From Lautropia sp. SCN 70-15 (GTDB lineage Bacteria > Pseudomonadota > Gammaproteobacteria > Burkholderiales > Burkholderiaceae_E): a stretch of 13,738 bases of DNA. The first letter of the stretch is position 1. Each line of letters begins with the position of its first letter. The translations under genes and the position numbers were made by a program. Below are positions 1-8,946 of the stretch, in pieces. The stretch is from the NCBI GenBank assembly GCA_001724315.1, contig MEEC01000237.1:1-13738 (forward strand), read 5' to 3'. The notes under the pieces were generated by a model, which was given only the letters and a program-made list of their open reading frames with translations, did not search any database and was not told where the DNA came from.

Positions 1-749
1 ATCGCGTCGAAATACTGCTGCAGGTTCGACACCGGCATGCCGGCCTTCCAGCGCCGATGGTGGGACAGGCACAGCCGGCTCAGCCGCTCGCGATCGGCGG
101 CCGGCTCGCCGGTCCAGGGCAGCGCCAGCATCTCGTCGAAGAAGCCGGCGCGCGCCTCCTGGGGCACGAAGGCGTCGCCGAGGCCGGCGAAGATCGCGTC
201 GGCCTCGTTGACGATCATGCCGGTCAGCGCCATCACGGCGCCGGCGCCGCCCGGCAGGCGATTCAGGAACCAGCCGCCGCCCACATCGGGGAACAGGCCG
301 ATGTGGATCTCGGGCATCGCGATCTTGCTGCCCTCGGACACGATCCGGTGGCTCGCGCCGACCGACAGCCCGACGCCGCCGCCCATGCACACGCCGTGCG
401 CCCAGGACAGGAAGGGCTTGGGATAGGTGTGGATCAGCAGGTCGAGCGTGTACTCGACGTCGAAGAAGGCGTCACCGTAGACGAAGCGCTGCGGGCCGCC
501 CGCGCGCACCTCGCGGATCACGCCGGCCACGTCGCCGCCCGCGCAGAAGCCCTTGGGCCCCTCGCCTTCCAGCACCACGGCCACGATCCCTTCGTCGGAG
601 GCCCAGGCGCGGAAGCGGTCCAGCATCAGCTGGCACATCTCCAGCGTGAGCGCGTTCAGCTGCTTCGGACGGTTCAGCTTGGCGAAGCCGATCCGGCGGC
701 CACCGCCGGTCTCGCACTCCTCGAACAGCACCGGTGCTTGCTCGGTCAT
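1..749 (-). CDS. 3-hydroxyisobutyryl-CoA hydrolase-like protein (crotonase superfamily), C-terminus cut by window
   Basis: The protein starts at ATG 749 and stays open to the window edge (249 codons seen; family members are about 350-380 residues). HIBCH hydrolyses 3-hydroxyisobutyryl-CoA in valine breakdown in the cytosol. Seen: oxyanion-hole motif FCAGGDV (residues 68-74), second oxyanion glycines in HGVCMGGGVG (118-127), and the HIBCH-type block MPEIHIGLFPDVGGGWFL, in which Glu147 and Asp155 match the acid pair known for HIBCH. The wide FPDVGG block and the long region after it favour HIBCH over a plain enoyl-CoA hydratase; the exact substrate is inferred. An AGGA ribosome site lies about 9 bases before the start. 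It follows the parC stop by 16 bases, so it is probably on the same transcript. No frameshift or stop is visible in the part shown. Confidence 0.85.
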   Translation of the reverse strand, partial: MTEQAPVLFEECETGGGRRIGFAKLNRPKQLNALTLEMCQLMLDRFRAWASDEGIVAVVLEGEGPKGFCAGGDVAGVIREVRAGGPQRFVYGDAFFDVEYTLDLLIHTYPKPFLSWAHGVCMGGGVGLSVGASHRIVSEGSKIAMPEIHIGLFPDVGGGWFLNRLPGGAGAVMALTGMIVNEADAIFAGLGDAFVPQEARAGFFDEMLALPWTGEPAADRERLSRLCLSHHRRWKAGMPVSNLQQYFDA

Positions 750-765
750 TCTCGTATGTCCTCGT

Positions 766-3087
766 TCAGGTCTTGAATTCGGTGCGCGGCAGGGCCAGCG
801 AAGCCTGCTTGACCCGCGGCTCGATCAGCTTGCCCTTGCGCGCCCGCGCGCCGGCATAGCCGGCCAGCCCGGCGCCGGAAAGCGGCTTCTCGACCGCCTT
901 GCCGCCGCGGCCCGCGCCGCGCACGACCAGGCCGGCCGCCCCGCAGACGACCGCCTGCAGCAGCGACTCCTTCGGGTCGAGCCCCATCAGGATCGTGCCG
1001 CGGCCGCCGCTGCGCAGTTGCCTGGCTTCGGACAGCGGAAAGGCCAGGCCGCGCCCGCCCTCGGACACGCAGAACACGGTGTCCATGCCGTCGAAGAACA
1101 CCGCGGGCCGCAGCGGCGCGTCGCCCTCGTCCAGCGTCAGGAAGCTCTTGCCCTGTCTGGTGCGGCCGACCAGGTCGGCGGCCTTGCAGGCGAACCCGTT
1201 GCCGCCGCGGGTGGCGAACAGCACGCCGGCCGACTCGGGGGCCGCGAACACGAAGGCCGCGCGGCTGCCGGATTCGAGCTCGATCAGCGAAGTCACCGGC
1301 GCGCCGTCGCCGCGCGCCGAGGGCAGCTGCGAGACCGGCACCGAGTGCACGCGGCCGTTGGTGGCCAGCACGAAGAGCTGATCGGTGGTCATCACCTCGA
1401 AGGCGCCGTCGAAGGCATCGCCCGACTTGAAGCCGAACTGCGACCAGTCGTGGCCGTGGCCCTGGCGCGCGCGCACCCAGCCCTTTTCCGACACGATGAC
1501 GGTGACCGGCTCCTCGGCCACGCGGATCTCCACGCTGGCCCGCTCGGCCGCCTCGATCAGCGTGCGACGGTCGTCGCCGTAGCGCCTGGCGTCGGCCTCG
1601 ATCTCGCGGATCACCTGCCGCTTCATCGCCGCCGGGCTCGCGAGCAGCGCCTCGAGCCCGCCCTTCTCCTCGCGCAGCTCGGCCAGCTCCTTCTCGATCC
1701 TGATCGCCTCGAGCCGCGCCAGCTGGCGCAGCCGGATCTCGAGAATGTCCTCGGCCTGCCGGTCGCTCAGCCCGAAGGCGGCGATCAGTGCCGGCTTGGG
1801 CTCGTCCGACTCGCGGATGATGCGGATCACCTCGTCGATGTTCAGCAGCACCAGCTGCCGGCCTTCCAGGATGTGGATCCGGTCGTCGACCTTGGCCAGC
1901 CGGTGGCGGCTGCGCCGGGTCACCGTGTCGACACGGAAGGCGCACCACTCGCCCAGGATCTGCGGCAGCGTCTTCTGCCGCGGCCGGCCGTCGGCGCCGA
2001 TCATGACCAGGTTCATCGGCACGCTGGCTTCCAGGCTGGTCTGCGCCAGCAGCGTGTTCAGCAGCTCGTCCTGGTCGATGCGCGAGCTGCGGGGCTCGAA
2101 GACGAGCCGCACCGCCGCGTCCTTGCCGGACTCGTCGCGCACCGAGTCGAGCACCGCCAGCATCGCCTGCTTGGCCTGCAGCTGCTCGGGGGTGAGCGAC
2201 TTCTTGCCGGCCTTGACCTTCGGGTTGGTGAGCTCCTCGATCTCCTCGAGCACCTTCTGGGCCGACACGCCGTGCGGCAGCTCGGTGACCACCAGCTGCC
2301 ACTGGCTGCGTGCCAGGTCCTCGAAGCGGTGCCGCGCGCGAACCTTCAGCGAGCCGCGGCCGCCAGAGTAGATCTCGCGGATGTCCTCGGGCGCGGTGAT
2401 GATCTGGCCGCCGCCCGGGAAGTCCGGTCCCGGCATCAGCGCCAGCAAGTCGTCGAGCGGCGTGGCCGGGTTCCTCAGCACCGCCACGCAAGCGGCGGCC
2501 ACCTCGCGCAGGTTGTGCGGCGGAATCTCGGTGGCCATCCCCACCGCGATGCCCGACGCGCCGTTCAGCAGCACGAAGGGCAGGCGCGCCGGCAGCAGCC
2601 GCGGCTCCTGCGTCGAGCCGTCGTAGTTCGGCACGAAGTCGACCGTGCCCTCGTCGATCTCGGAGAGCAGCAGCTCGGCGAAGCGCGTGAGCCGCGCCTC
2701 GGTGTAGCGCATCGCCGCGGCGCCGTCGCCGTCGCGCGAGCCGAAATTGCCCTGCCCGTCGATCAGCGGATAGCGCAGCGTGAAGTCCTGCGCCATCCGG
2801 ACCAGGGCCTCGTAGGCGGCCACGTCGCCGTGCGGATGGAAGCGGCCCAGCACGTCGCCGACCACCCGCGCCGACTTGACCGGCTTGGCCGAAGGGCCCA
2901 GCCCCATCTCGTTCATCGCGTGCAGGATGCGCCGCTGCACCGGCTTCTGGCCGTCGCAGACGTCGGGCAGCGCGCGGCCCTTGACCACCGAGATCGCGTA
3001 GTCGAGATAGGCGCGCTCGGCATAGGTGGCGAGCGTCAGCGCCTCGTCGTCGGACGGGGCGTCGGCAAAAAGGTCCTGTTCGATCAT
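766..3087 (-). CDS. parC: DNA topoisomerase IV subunit A
   Basis: ParC is the DNA-cutting subunit of topoisomerase IV, which decatenates daughter chromosomes as a ParC2ParE2 complex. The 773-residue length fits (E. coli 752). Seen: the N-terminal block with DGQKPVQRRIL (residues 45-55), the helix-turn-helix/QRDR segment ending HPHGDVAAYEALV (84-96), and the catalytic tyrosine Tyr128 in AAMRYTEARL. The C-terminal beta-propeller region is poorly conserved, and I see no clear GyrA box (QRRGGKG), which favours ParC over GyrA, as does the parE neighbour. At the position of E. coli Ser80 there is Val89 (GTG codon, 2821-2823), while the acidic residue matching Glu84 is kept as Glu93. The start ATG lies 16 bases after the parE stop; no strong Shine-Dalgarno is seen, so translation may be coupled to parE. 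Confidence 0.96.
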   Translation of the reverse strand: MIEQDLFADAPSDDEALTLATYAERAYLDYAISVVKGRALPDVCDGQKPVQRRILHAMNEMGLGPSAKPVKSARVVGDVLGRFHPHGDVAAYEALVRMAQDFTLRYPLIDGQGNFGSRDGDGAAAMRYTEARLTRFAELLLSEIDEGTVDFVPNYDGSTQEPRLLPARLPFVLLNGASGIAVGMATEIPPHNLREVAAACVAVLRNPATPLDDLLALMPGPDFPGGGQIITAPEDIREIYSGGRGSLKVRARHRFEDLARSQWQLVVTELPHGVSAQKVLEEIEELTNPKVKAGKKSLTPEQLQAKQAMLAVLDSVRDESGKDAAVRLVFEPRSSRIDQDELLNTLLAQTSLEASVPMNLVMIGADGRPRQKTLPQILGEWCAFRVDTVTRRSRHRLAKVDDRIHILEGRQLVLLNIDEVIRIIRESDEPKPALIAAFGLSDRQAEDILEIRLRQLARLEAIRIEKELAELREEKGGLEALLASPAAMKRQVIREIEADARRYGDDRRTLIEAAERASVEIRVAEEPVTVIVSEKGWVRARQGHGHDWSQFGFKSGDAFDGAFEVMTTDQLFVLATNGRVHSVPVSQLPSARGDGAPVTSLIELESGSRAAFVFAAPESAGVLFATRGGNGFACKAADLVGRTRQGKSFLTLDEGDAPLRPAVFFDGMDTVFCVSEGGRGLAFPLSEARQLRSGGRGTILMGLDPKESLLQAVVCGAAGLVVRGAGRGGKAVEKPLSGAGLAGYAGARARKGKLIEPRVKQASLALPRTEFKT

Positions 3088-3103
3088 GGAATTCTTGTGG
3101 TGC

Positions 3104-5083
<1,980 letters not shown>

Positions 5084-5104
5084 GTAGGGAAAAGGGAAGC
5101 GCGC

Positions 5105-5263
5105 TCAGCGCGAGATCGGGATGCCGCACATCTGCAGCATGCTCGCGAAGTCGAGGACGCGATCGGGACTCAGGTAGGCCATGAAGGCCCAGACGACGGC
5201 GAAACCGAGCACCGCGGCCAGCGCGGTCCAGCCCGCCGCGCGCAGCAGGCGCGACGCGCTCAC
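5105..5263 (-). CDS. Small single-span membrane protein, 52 residues, unknown function
   Basis: The start chosen is GTG 5263, because GGAGG sits 5 bases upstream of it and no ATG is available nearby. The protein has a short basic N-terminus (Arg5, Arg8), one hydrophobic segment at about residues 11-31, and a tail with the sequence LSPDRVLDFASMLQ that ends in ISR. It therefore looks like an inner-membrane protein with its C-terminus outside (positive-inside rule). I recall similar tiny proteins with a membrane span followed by LSPxxVLDFA in other betaproteobacteria, but no function. It ends 21 bases before parE in the same direction, so the two are probably co-transcribed. The frame stays open upstream to 5506, but that part runs antisense through the start of the divergent gene and is not taken as coding. 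Confidence 0.68.
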   Translation of the reverse strand: MSASRLLRAAGWTALAAVLGFAVVWAFMAYLSPDRVLDFASMLQMCGIPISR

Positions 5264-5283
5264 GACGGCCTCCGCCGGGCGGC

Positions 5284-5324
5284 TAGAATCGGGCGATGGA
5301 TCGGTTTCATGAGCCCCGATTCTA
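5284..5324. promoter_or_regulatory. 10-base perfect inverted repeat with facing TAGAAT hexamers in the divergent intergenic region
   Basis: TAGAATCGGG (5284-5293) is repeated as its exact reverse complement at 5315-5324 with a 21-base spacer; arm centres are 31 bases apart, about three helical turns. Each arm begins with TAGAAT, a good -10 hexamer, pointing right on the plus strand and left on the minus strand. I find no convincing -35 at 16-18 bases for either. It could be two face-to-face promoters, one for the 5361 gene and one for the 5263-parE-parC cluster, or an operator bound by a dimeric regulator. The rest of 5264-5360 holds only the ribosome site of the small gene. Confidence 0.5.
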
Positions 5325-5360
5325 CTTGCCGCCCGAACTTGCCCCCCGAGCCGACCGAAA

Positions 5361-6545
5361 ATGGACCCGATGCGCCCCGCCCCCGACACCCTGCTGATCC
5401 ACGGCGACCGGGACCTGCGCGACGACAGTTCGCTGGCGCCGCCCATCCTGCCCTCGGTCACGCACAGCGCCGCCGACGCGGCCGAGTTCGCGGACATGGC
5501 GAGCACCCCGCGGCACCCGCGCTTCTACACGCGCTACGGCAACCCGACCCACGAGCGCGCGGCGCGGCTGATCGCCGGGCTCGAGGGCGCCGAGACCGGC
5601 CTGATGACCGCCAGCGGCATGGGCGCGATCAGCGCGGTCGCGCTGGGCCTGCTGAAGTCGGGCGACCTGGCGGTGGGCCAGACCAGCCACTACATGGGCA
5701 CCACCAGGCTCTTCACCGAGCTGCTGCCGCGCTTCGGCGTGCGCACCCGGCTGGTCGACCAGACCGACACCGCCGGCCTGCTCGCCGCGATCGGCGAGGG
5801 CGCGCGGCTGGTGATGGTCGAGACGCCGGTGAACCCCACGATGGCCGTCACCGACCTGGCCGCGGTCGCGCAGGCCGCCCGGGCGGCGGGCGCGATCAGC
5901 GTGGCCGACAATACCTTCGCCAGCCCGATCAACCAGCGCCCGCTGGCGCACGGGATCGACCTGGTGGTGCACAGCGCGACCAAGTACCTGGGCGGCCACC
6001 ACGACCTGATCGCGGGCGCGGTGGCCGGGCCGGCGGCGCTGGTCGAGAAGATCTGGGACAGCGCGATCGTGCTCGGCGCCACGCTGGGTGCCTTCGACGC
6101 CTGGCTGCTGCTGCGCGGCCTGCGCACGCTGCCCCTGCGAATGGCGCGCGCCAACGACAACGCGATGGCGGCGGCGCGATTCCTCGAGGGGCACCCCGCG
6201 GTCGAGGCGGTGCACTACCCCGGCCTCGAGTCGCACCCACAGCACGCGCTCGCCCGCCGCCAGATGACCGGTTTCGGCGGGGTGCTGGCGGTGAGGATCC
6301 GCGGCGGCTACGAACCCGCCGCGCGCTTCGTGGCCGCTTTGCGGCTGTTCACCAATGCGGTGAGCCTGGGCGGTGTCGAGTCGCTGGCGGTGCACGCCGC
6401 CGCGATGTGGGCGGGCACGCTGGACGACGCGCAGATGCGCGCGGCGGGCGTGGAGCCCAACCTGGTCAGGCTGGCCTGCGGCATCGAGGCGCCGGACGAC
6501 CTGATCGCGGACTTGCGCCAGGCGCTGGATGCGGCAGGCGCCTAG
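5361..6545 (+). CDS. PLP-dependent trans-sulfuration enzyme (cystathionine gamma-synthase / beta-lyase family)
   Basis: This 394-residue protein has the length and layout of the Cys/Met-metabolism PLP family (fold type I), cytosolic enzymes that make or break C-S bonds of cystathionine, homocysteine or methionine. Seen: FYTRYGNPT (55-63), whose Tyr and Arg contact the cofactor phosphate of the neighbouring subunit; SGMGAISA (85-92); Tyr111 in the aromatic stacking position (SHYMGTTRLF); ETPVNP (154-159); Asp183 in VADNTFASP; the cofactor lysine Lys208 in HSATKYLGGHHD; and Arg370 in LVRLACGIE for the substrate carboxylate. The usual HPASMTH motif after GGVESL is altered to HAAAMWAG, so the substrate cannot be named. 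Start 5361 or the in-frame ATG at 5370 are both possible; neither has a strong ribosome site. It is divergent from the parE cluster and convergent with kup. Confidence 0.88.
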   Translation: MDPMRPAPDTLLIHGDRDLRDDSSLAPPILPSVTHSAADAAEFADMASTPRHPRFYTRYGNPTHERAARLIAGLEGAETGLMTASGMGAISAVALGLLKSGDLAVGQTSHYMGTTRLFTELLPRFGVRTRLVDQTDTAGLLAAIGEGARLVMVETPVNPTMAVTDLAAVAQAARAAGAISVADNTFASPINQRPLAHGIDLVVHSATKYLGGHHDLIAGAVAGPAALVEKIWDSAIVLGATLGAFDAWLLLRGLRTLPLRMARANDNAMAAARFLEGHPAVEAVHYPGLESHPQHALARRQMTGFGGVLAVRIRGGYEPAARFVAALRLFTNAVSLGGVESLAVHAAAMWAGTLDDAQMRAAGVEPNLVRLACGIEAPDDLIADLRQALDAAGA

Positions 6546-6549
6546 GTCG

Positions 6550-6581
6550 GATCGCCACCCGGGTCAGATCGCCACCTGGGT
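6550..6581. repeat. Short tandem direct repeat at the kup stop codon
   Basis: GATCGCCACCCGGGT (6550-6564) and GATCGCCACCTGGGT (6567-6581) are 15-base copies with one mismatch, offset by 17 bases. The second copy encodes the last codons of kup and the first lies in the 18-base gap between the two convergent stop codons. It looks like a small slippage duplication. I see no hairpin terminator in this gap. Confidence 0.6.
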
Positions 6582-8438
6582 GCCGAGCTCGATCACCCGG
6601 TCGGCGGGCAGCCGGAAGTAGTTCGCCACGCTGGTGCTGTTCTGGAGCATCCAGCCGAACAGCGAGCGTCGCCAGCCGAACAGGCCGCGCTGGCTGACCG
6701 ACACCACGGTGGGCTTGCTGGTGAAGAACGAGGTTTCGTCGACCTTGAAGACCAGGCCCTTGCGGGCGGCGAGCCTCATGATGCCCTGGATGTCCGGGTC
6801 CTCGCGGTAGCCCAGGTGTGCGCTCAGCCGGATGATGCCGTTCGGGCCCCGCATGATCTGCACCCGCTCGGCCTCGGGCACCGAAGGCACGTCCTCGAAT
6901 TCCACGGTCAGGAAGATCGTGGTCTCGTGGACCACGTTGTTGTGCTTCAGGTTGTGCAGGAAGGAGCTAGGGCAGCGCGTGGACGACGACGAGAAGAAGA
7001 CCGCCACGCCCGGCACGCGCTGGATGCCCGACAGGTCCATCGCGAGGCCGTCGACCGCGTTGCGCGGCCCGGCGCTCTTCTTGGCGCGCACGATCTCGGT
7101 GCCGCGCCGCCAGGTGGTCAGCACGGTGAAGGCAGCCAGCGCCAGGGCCAGCGGGAACCAGCCGCCGCCGACGACCTTCGTGGCGTTGGCCGCGAAGAAG
7201 GCAGCCTCGACGAGCGCGAAGAGCGCGAACGGCAGCCAGAGCCAGCGCAGGGCCTTCGATCCCTTCACGCGCGGCAGCGTGATCAGCATCAGCACGCTGG
7301 CCAGCAGCAGGTCGCCGGCCACCGCGATGCCGTAGGCCGCCGCCAGCGAGCCCGAGTCGCCGAACTCCAGCATCAGGAACACGACCAGCAGCAGCATCAG
7401 CCAGTTGACCACCGGGATGTAGATCCGGCCCTTCTGGGTGCGCGACTTCTGGAACACCCGCAGCCTCGGCAGGAAGTTCATCCGCGAGGCCTGCTGCGTG
7501 GCCGAGAACGCGCCGGAGATCACCGCCAGCGACGCGATCACCGCCGCGGCGATCGAAACGGCGGTGAGCGGCAGCACGAACTCCTCGGGCACCAGCAGGA
7601 AGAAGGGGTTGTGGACAGCCCCCGGATTGCGCAGCACGAGCGCGCCCTGCCCGAAGTAGTTGAGCGTGAGCGCCGGCAGCACGATCGCGAACCAGGTCAG
7701 GCGCACCGGACGCGGCCCGAAGCGGCCCATGTCGGCATACAGCGCCTCGACGCCCGTCACGCAGAGGAAGACCGCGCCGGCCGCCACGAAGGCCAGGCCG
7801 GGGTAGGCGAACACGAAGCCGAGCGCGAAGCGCGGATCGAGCGCCCACAGCACCTCGGGCGTCTGCGCGACGCTCAGGCCGCCGGTGATCGCCAGCGTGG
7901 CGAACCAGGCGAGCATCAGCGGTCCGAACAGGGCGCCGATCGCGTCGGTGCCGCCGCGCTGGATCAGGAACACGCCCACCACGATCGCCAGCGCCACCGG
8001 CAGCACGAAGGGCGCCAGCTCGGGCCGCGCCACCGCGAGCCCCTCCACCGCCGACAGCACCGAGATCGCCGGCGTGATGACCGCGTCGCCGTAGAAAAGC
8101 GAGACGGCCAGGATGCCGAGGATGGTCTCCAGCCAGAGCAGGCGGGGTCGCGAACGCAGCCGGTGCATGCACCAGGAGAGCAGGGCCAGCACGCCGCCCT
8201 CTCCGCGGTTGTCGAAGCGCAGCATGATCGTCACGTACTTGAACGAGACGATCAGCATGACCGACCAGAAGATCATCGACAGCACCGCGTAGACGTTGCC
8301 GGGCGTCAGCGGGATGCCCCAGCCGGACCGGAAGGCCTCGCGGAAGGCATACAGCGGGCTGGTGCCGATGTCGGCGAACACGACGCCGAGCGCCGCAAGG
8401 GCGATCGCCGGCAGGCCGGAGCGGGCGGGCTTGCTCAT
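6564..8438 (-). CDS. kup: Low-affinity K+ uptake permease of the KUP family
   Basis: Kup imports potassium, probably with protons, across the inner membrane. The 624-residue length matches E. coli Kup (622). Seen: the signature GVVFADIGTSPLYAFREAF (18-36, with Asp23), KYVTIMLRFDNRGEGG (67-82), and FYGDAVITPAISVLSAVEG (115-133). About 12 hydrophobic segments fill residues 10-450. A cytoplasmic C-terminal domain follows from about 460, with the family's LHNLKHN segment (here preceded by CPSSF) and the VVSVSQRG / RLPADRVIELG ending. The usual GDIGTSPLYA reads ADIGTSPLYA here. No Shine-Dalgarno is visible before ATG 8438, but the next in-frame start would remove the signature. It is divergent from the ArnE-like gene with an 86-base gap, and its stop is 18 bases from the convergent PLP-enzyme stop. 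Confidence 0.95.
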   Translation of the reverse strand: MSKPARSGLPAIALAALGVVFADIGTSPLYAFREAFRSGWGIPLTPGNVYAVLSMIFWSVMLIVSFKYVTIMLRFDNRGEGGVLALLSWCMHRLRSRPRLLWLETILGILAVSLFYGDAVITPAISVLSAVEGLAVARPELAPFVLPVALAIVVGVFLIQRGGTDAIGALFGPLMLAWFATLAITGGLSVAQTPEVLWALDPRFALGFVFAYPGLAFVAAGAVFLCVTGVEALYADMGRFGPRPVRLTWFAIVLPALTLNYFGQGALVLRNPGAVHNPFFLLVPEEFVLPLTAVSIAAAVIASLAVISGAFSATQQASRMNFLPRLRVFQKSRTQKGRIYIPVVNWLMLLLVVFLMLEFGDSGSLAAAYGIAVAGDLLLASVLMLITLPRVKGSKALRWLWLPFALFALVEAAFFAANATKVVGGGWFPLALALAAFTVLTTWRRGTEIVRAKKSAGPRNAVDGLAMDLSGIQRVPGVAVFFSSSSTRCPSSFLHNLKHNNVVHETTIFLTVEFEDVPSVPEAERVQIMRGPNGIIRLSAHLGYREDPDIQGIMRLAARKGLVFKVDETSFFTSKPTVVSVSQRGLFGWRRSLFGWMLQNSTSVANYFRLPADRVIELGTQVAI

Positions 8439-8480
8439 GGAGGCGGAAGTCTACACCGGTGCCGGCCCGGCGATGGCGGC

Positions 8481-8486
8481 TATCAT
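8481..8486 (+). promoter_or_regulatory. Possible -10 element for the two DMT-superfamily genes
   Basis: TATCAT sits 38 bases before ATG 8525 in the context GGCTATCATCGG, similar to the GGCTAGAATCGG seen at 5281-5292. No good -35 is found 16-18 bases upstream, so support rests on the hexamer, its position in the divergent gap 8439-8524, and the resemblance to the other site. Confidence 0.35.
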
Positions 8487-8524
8487 CGGCGGCATCGCAA
8501 CCCGCCGCCGGCCGCGCATCCCGC

Positions 8525-8902
8525 ATGAACGCCCTGAGCTTCGCCCTGGTCCTGACCGGCGTCGTCCTGAACGCGCTGGCCCAATCGCTGCTCAAGGCGG
8601 GCACCAACCGGCTCGGTCCGGTCGAGTTCTCGCTCGGCCAGGCCTGGCCGGTCGCGCTGCGGGTGATGAGCGAGTGGCCCTTCCTGCTCGGCTTCGCCTG
8701 CTACGGCGTGAGCCTGGTCGTGTGGATCGCAGCGCTGACCCGGGTGCCGGTCACGATCGCCTATCCGATGCTGTCGATCGGCTACGTGATCAACGCGCTG
8801 ATCGCCCGCTTCTGGCTCGGCGAGATCCTCGGGCTGAACGGCTGGCTGGGCATCGCGCTGATCGGCGCCGGCGTGGCGCTGATCGCGCGACCGGGCGCCT
8901 GA
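8525..8902 (+). CDS. ArnE/SMR-like small 4-span transporter (DMT superfamily)
   Basis: This 125-residue protein has four hydrophobic segments (about 3-24, 37-70, 74-97 and 103-122). The segment VPVTIAYPMLSIGYVINAL (74-92), followed by WLGE and a final glycine-rich span, closely resembles the second half of E. coli ArnE (VPVGIAYPMLS), a subunit of the flippase for aminoarabinose-undecaprenyl phosphate. The TM1 glutamate essential in EmrE-type drug exporters is absent; TM1 instead has NALAQSLLKAG (16-26). A multidrug antiporter is therefore unlikely, and a lipid-linked sugar or small metabolite is a better guess, though the substrate is unknown. ArnE-type and SMR proteins work as dimers. No aminoarabinose genes are nearby. 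The start at ATG 8525 has no strong ribosome site; upstream codons in frame are hydrophilic and unlike the family. Confidence 0.82.
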   Translation: MNALSFALVLTGVVLNALAQSLLKAGTNRLGPVEFSLGQAWPVALRVMSEWPFLLGFACYGVSLVVWIAALTRVPVTIAYPMLSIGYVINALIARFWLGEILGLNGWLGIALIGAGVALIARPGA

Positions 8903-8946
8903 CCCCCGGCGGCCGAGCCCTCCTCCCTCAAGGAATCCTTCGCACC

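Noticed and set aside
57..776. 239-codon plus-strand open frame opposite the HIBCH-like gene
   Set aside because: Antisense of a clearly coding crotonase gene; no recognisable motif.
5264..5506. N-terminal extension of the small membrane protein to an ATG at 5506
   Set aside because: It would overlap the first 146 bases of the divergent PLP enzyme gene and its promoter region, and lacks family-like sequence; GTG 5263 has a strong ribosome site.
6816..8528. 570-codon plus-strand open frame opposite kup
   Set aside because: Antisense shadow of kup, rich in Arg, His and Gln.
8296..8946. Upstream extension of the EamA gene to an ATG at 8296
   Set aside because: The extension is antisense to kup and out of frame with the ArnE-like gene; EamA homology begins after TTG 8947.
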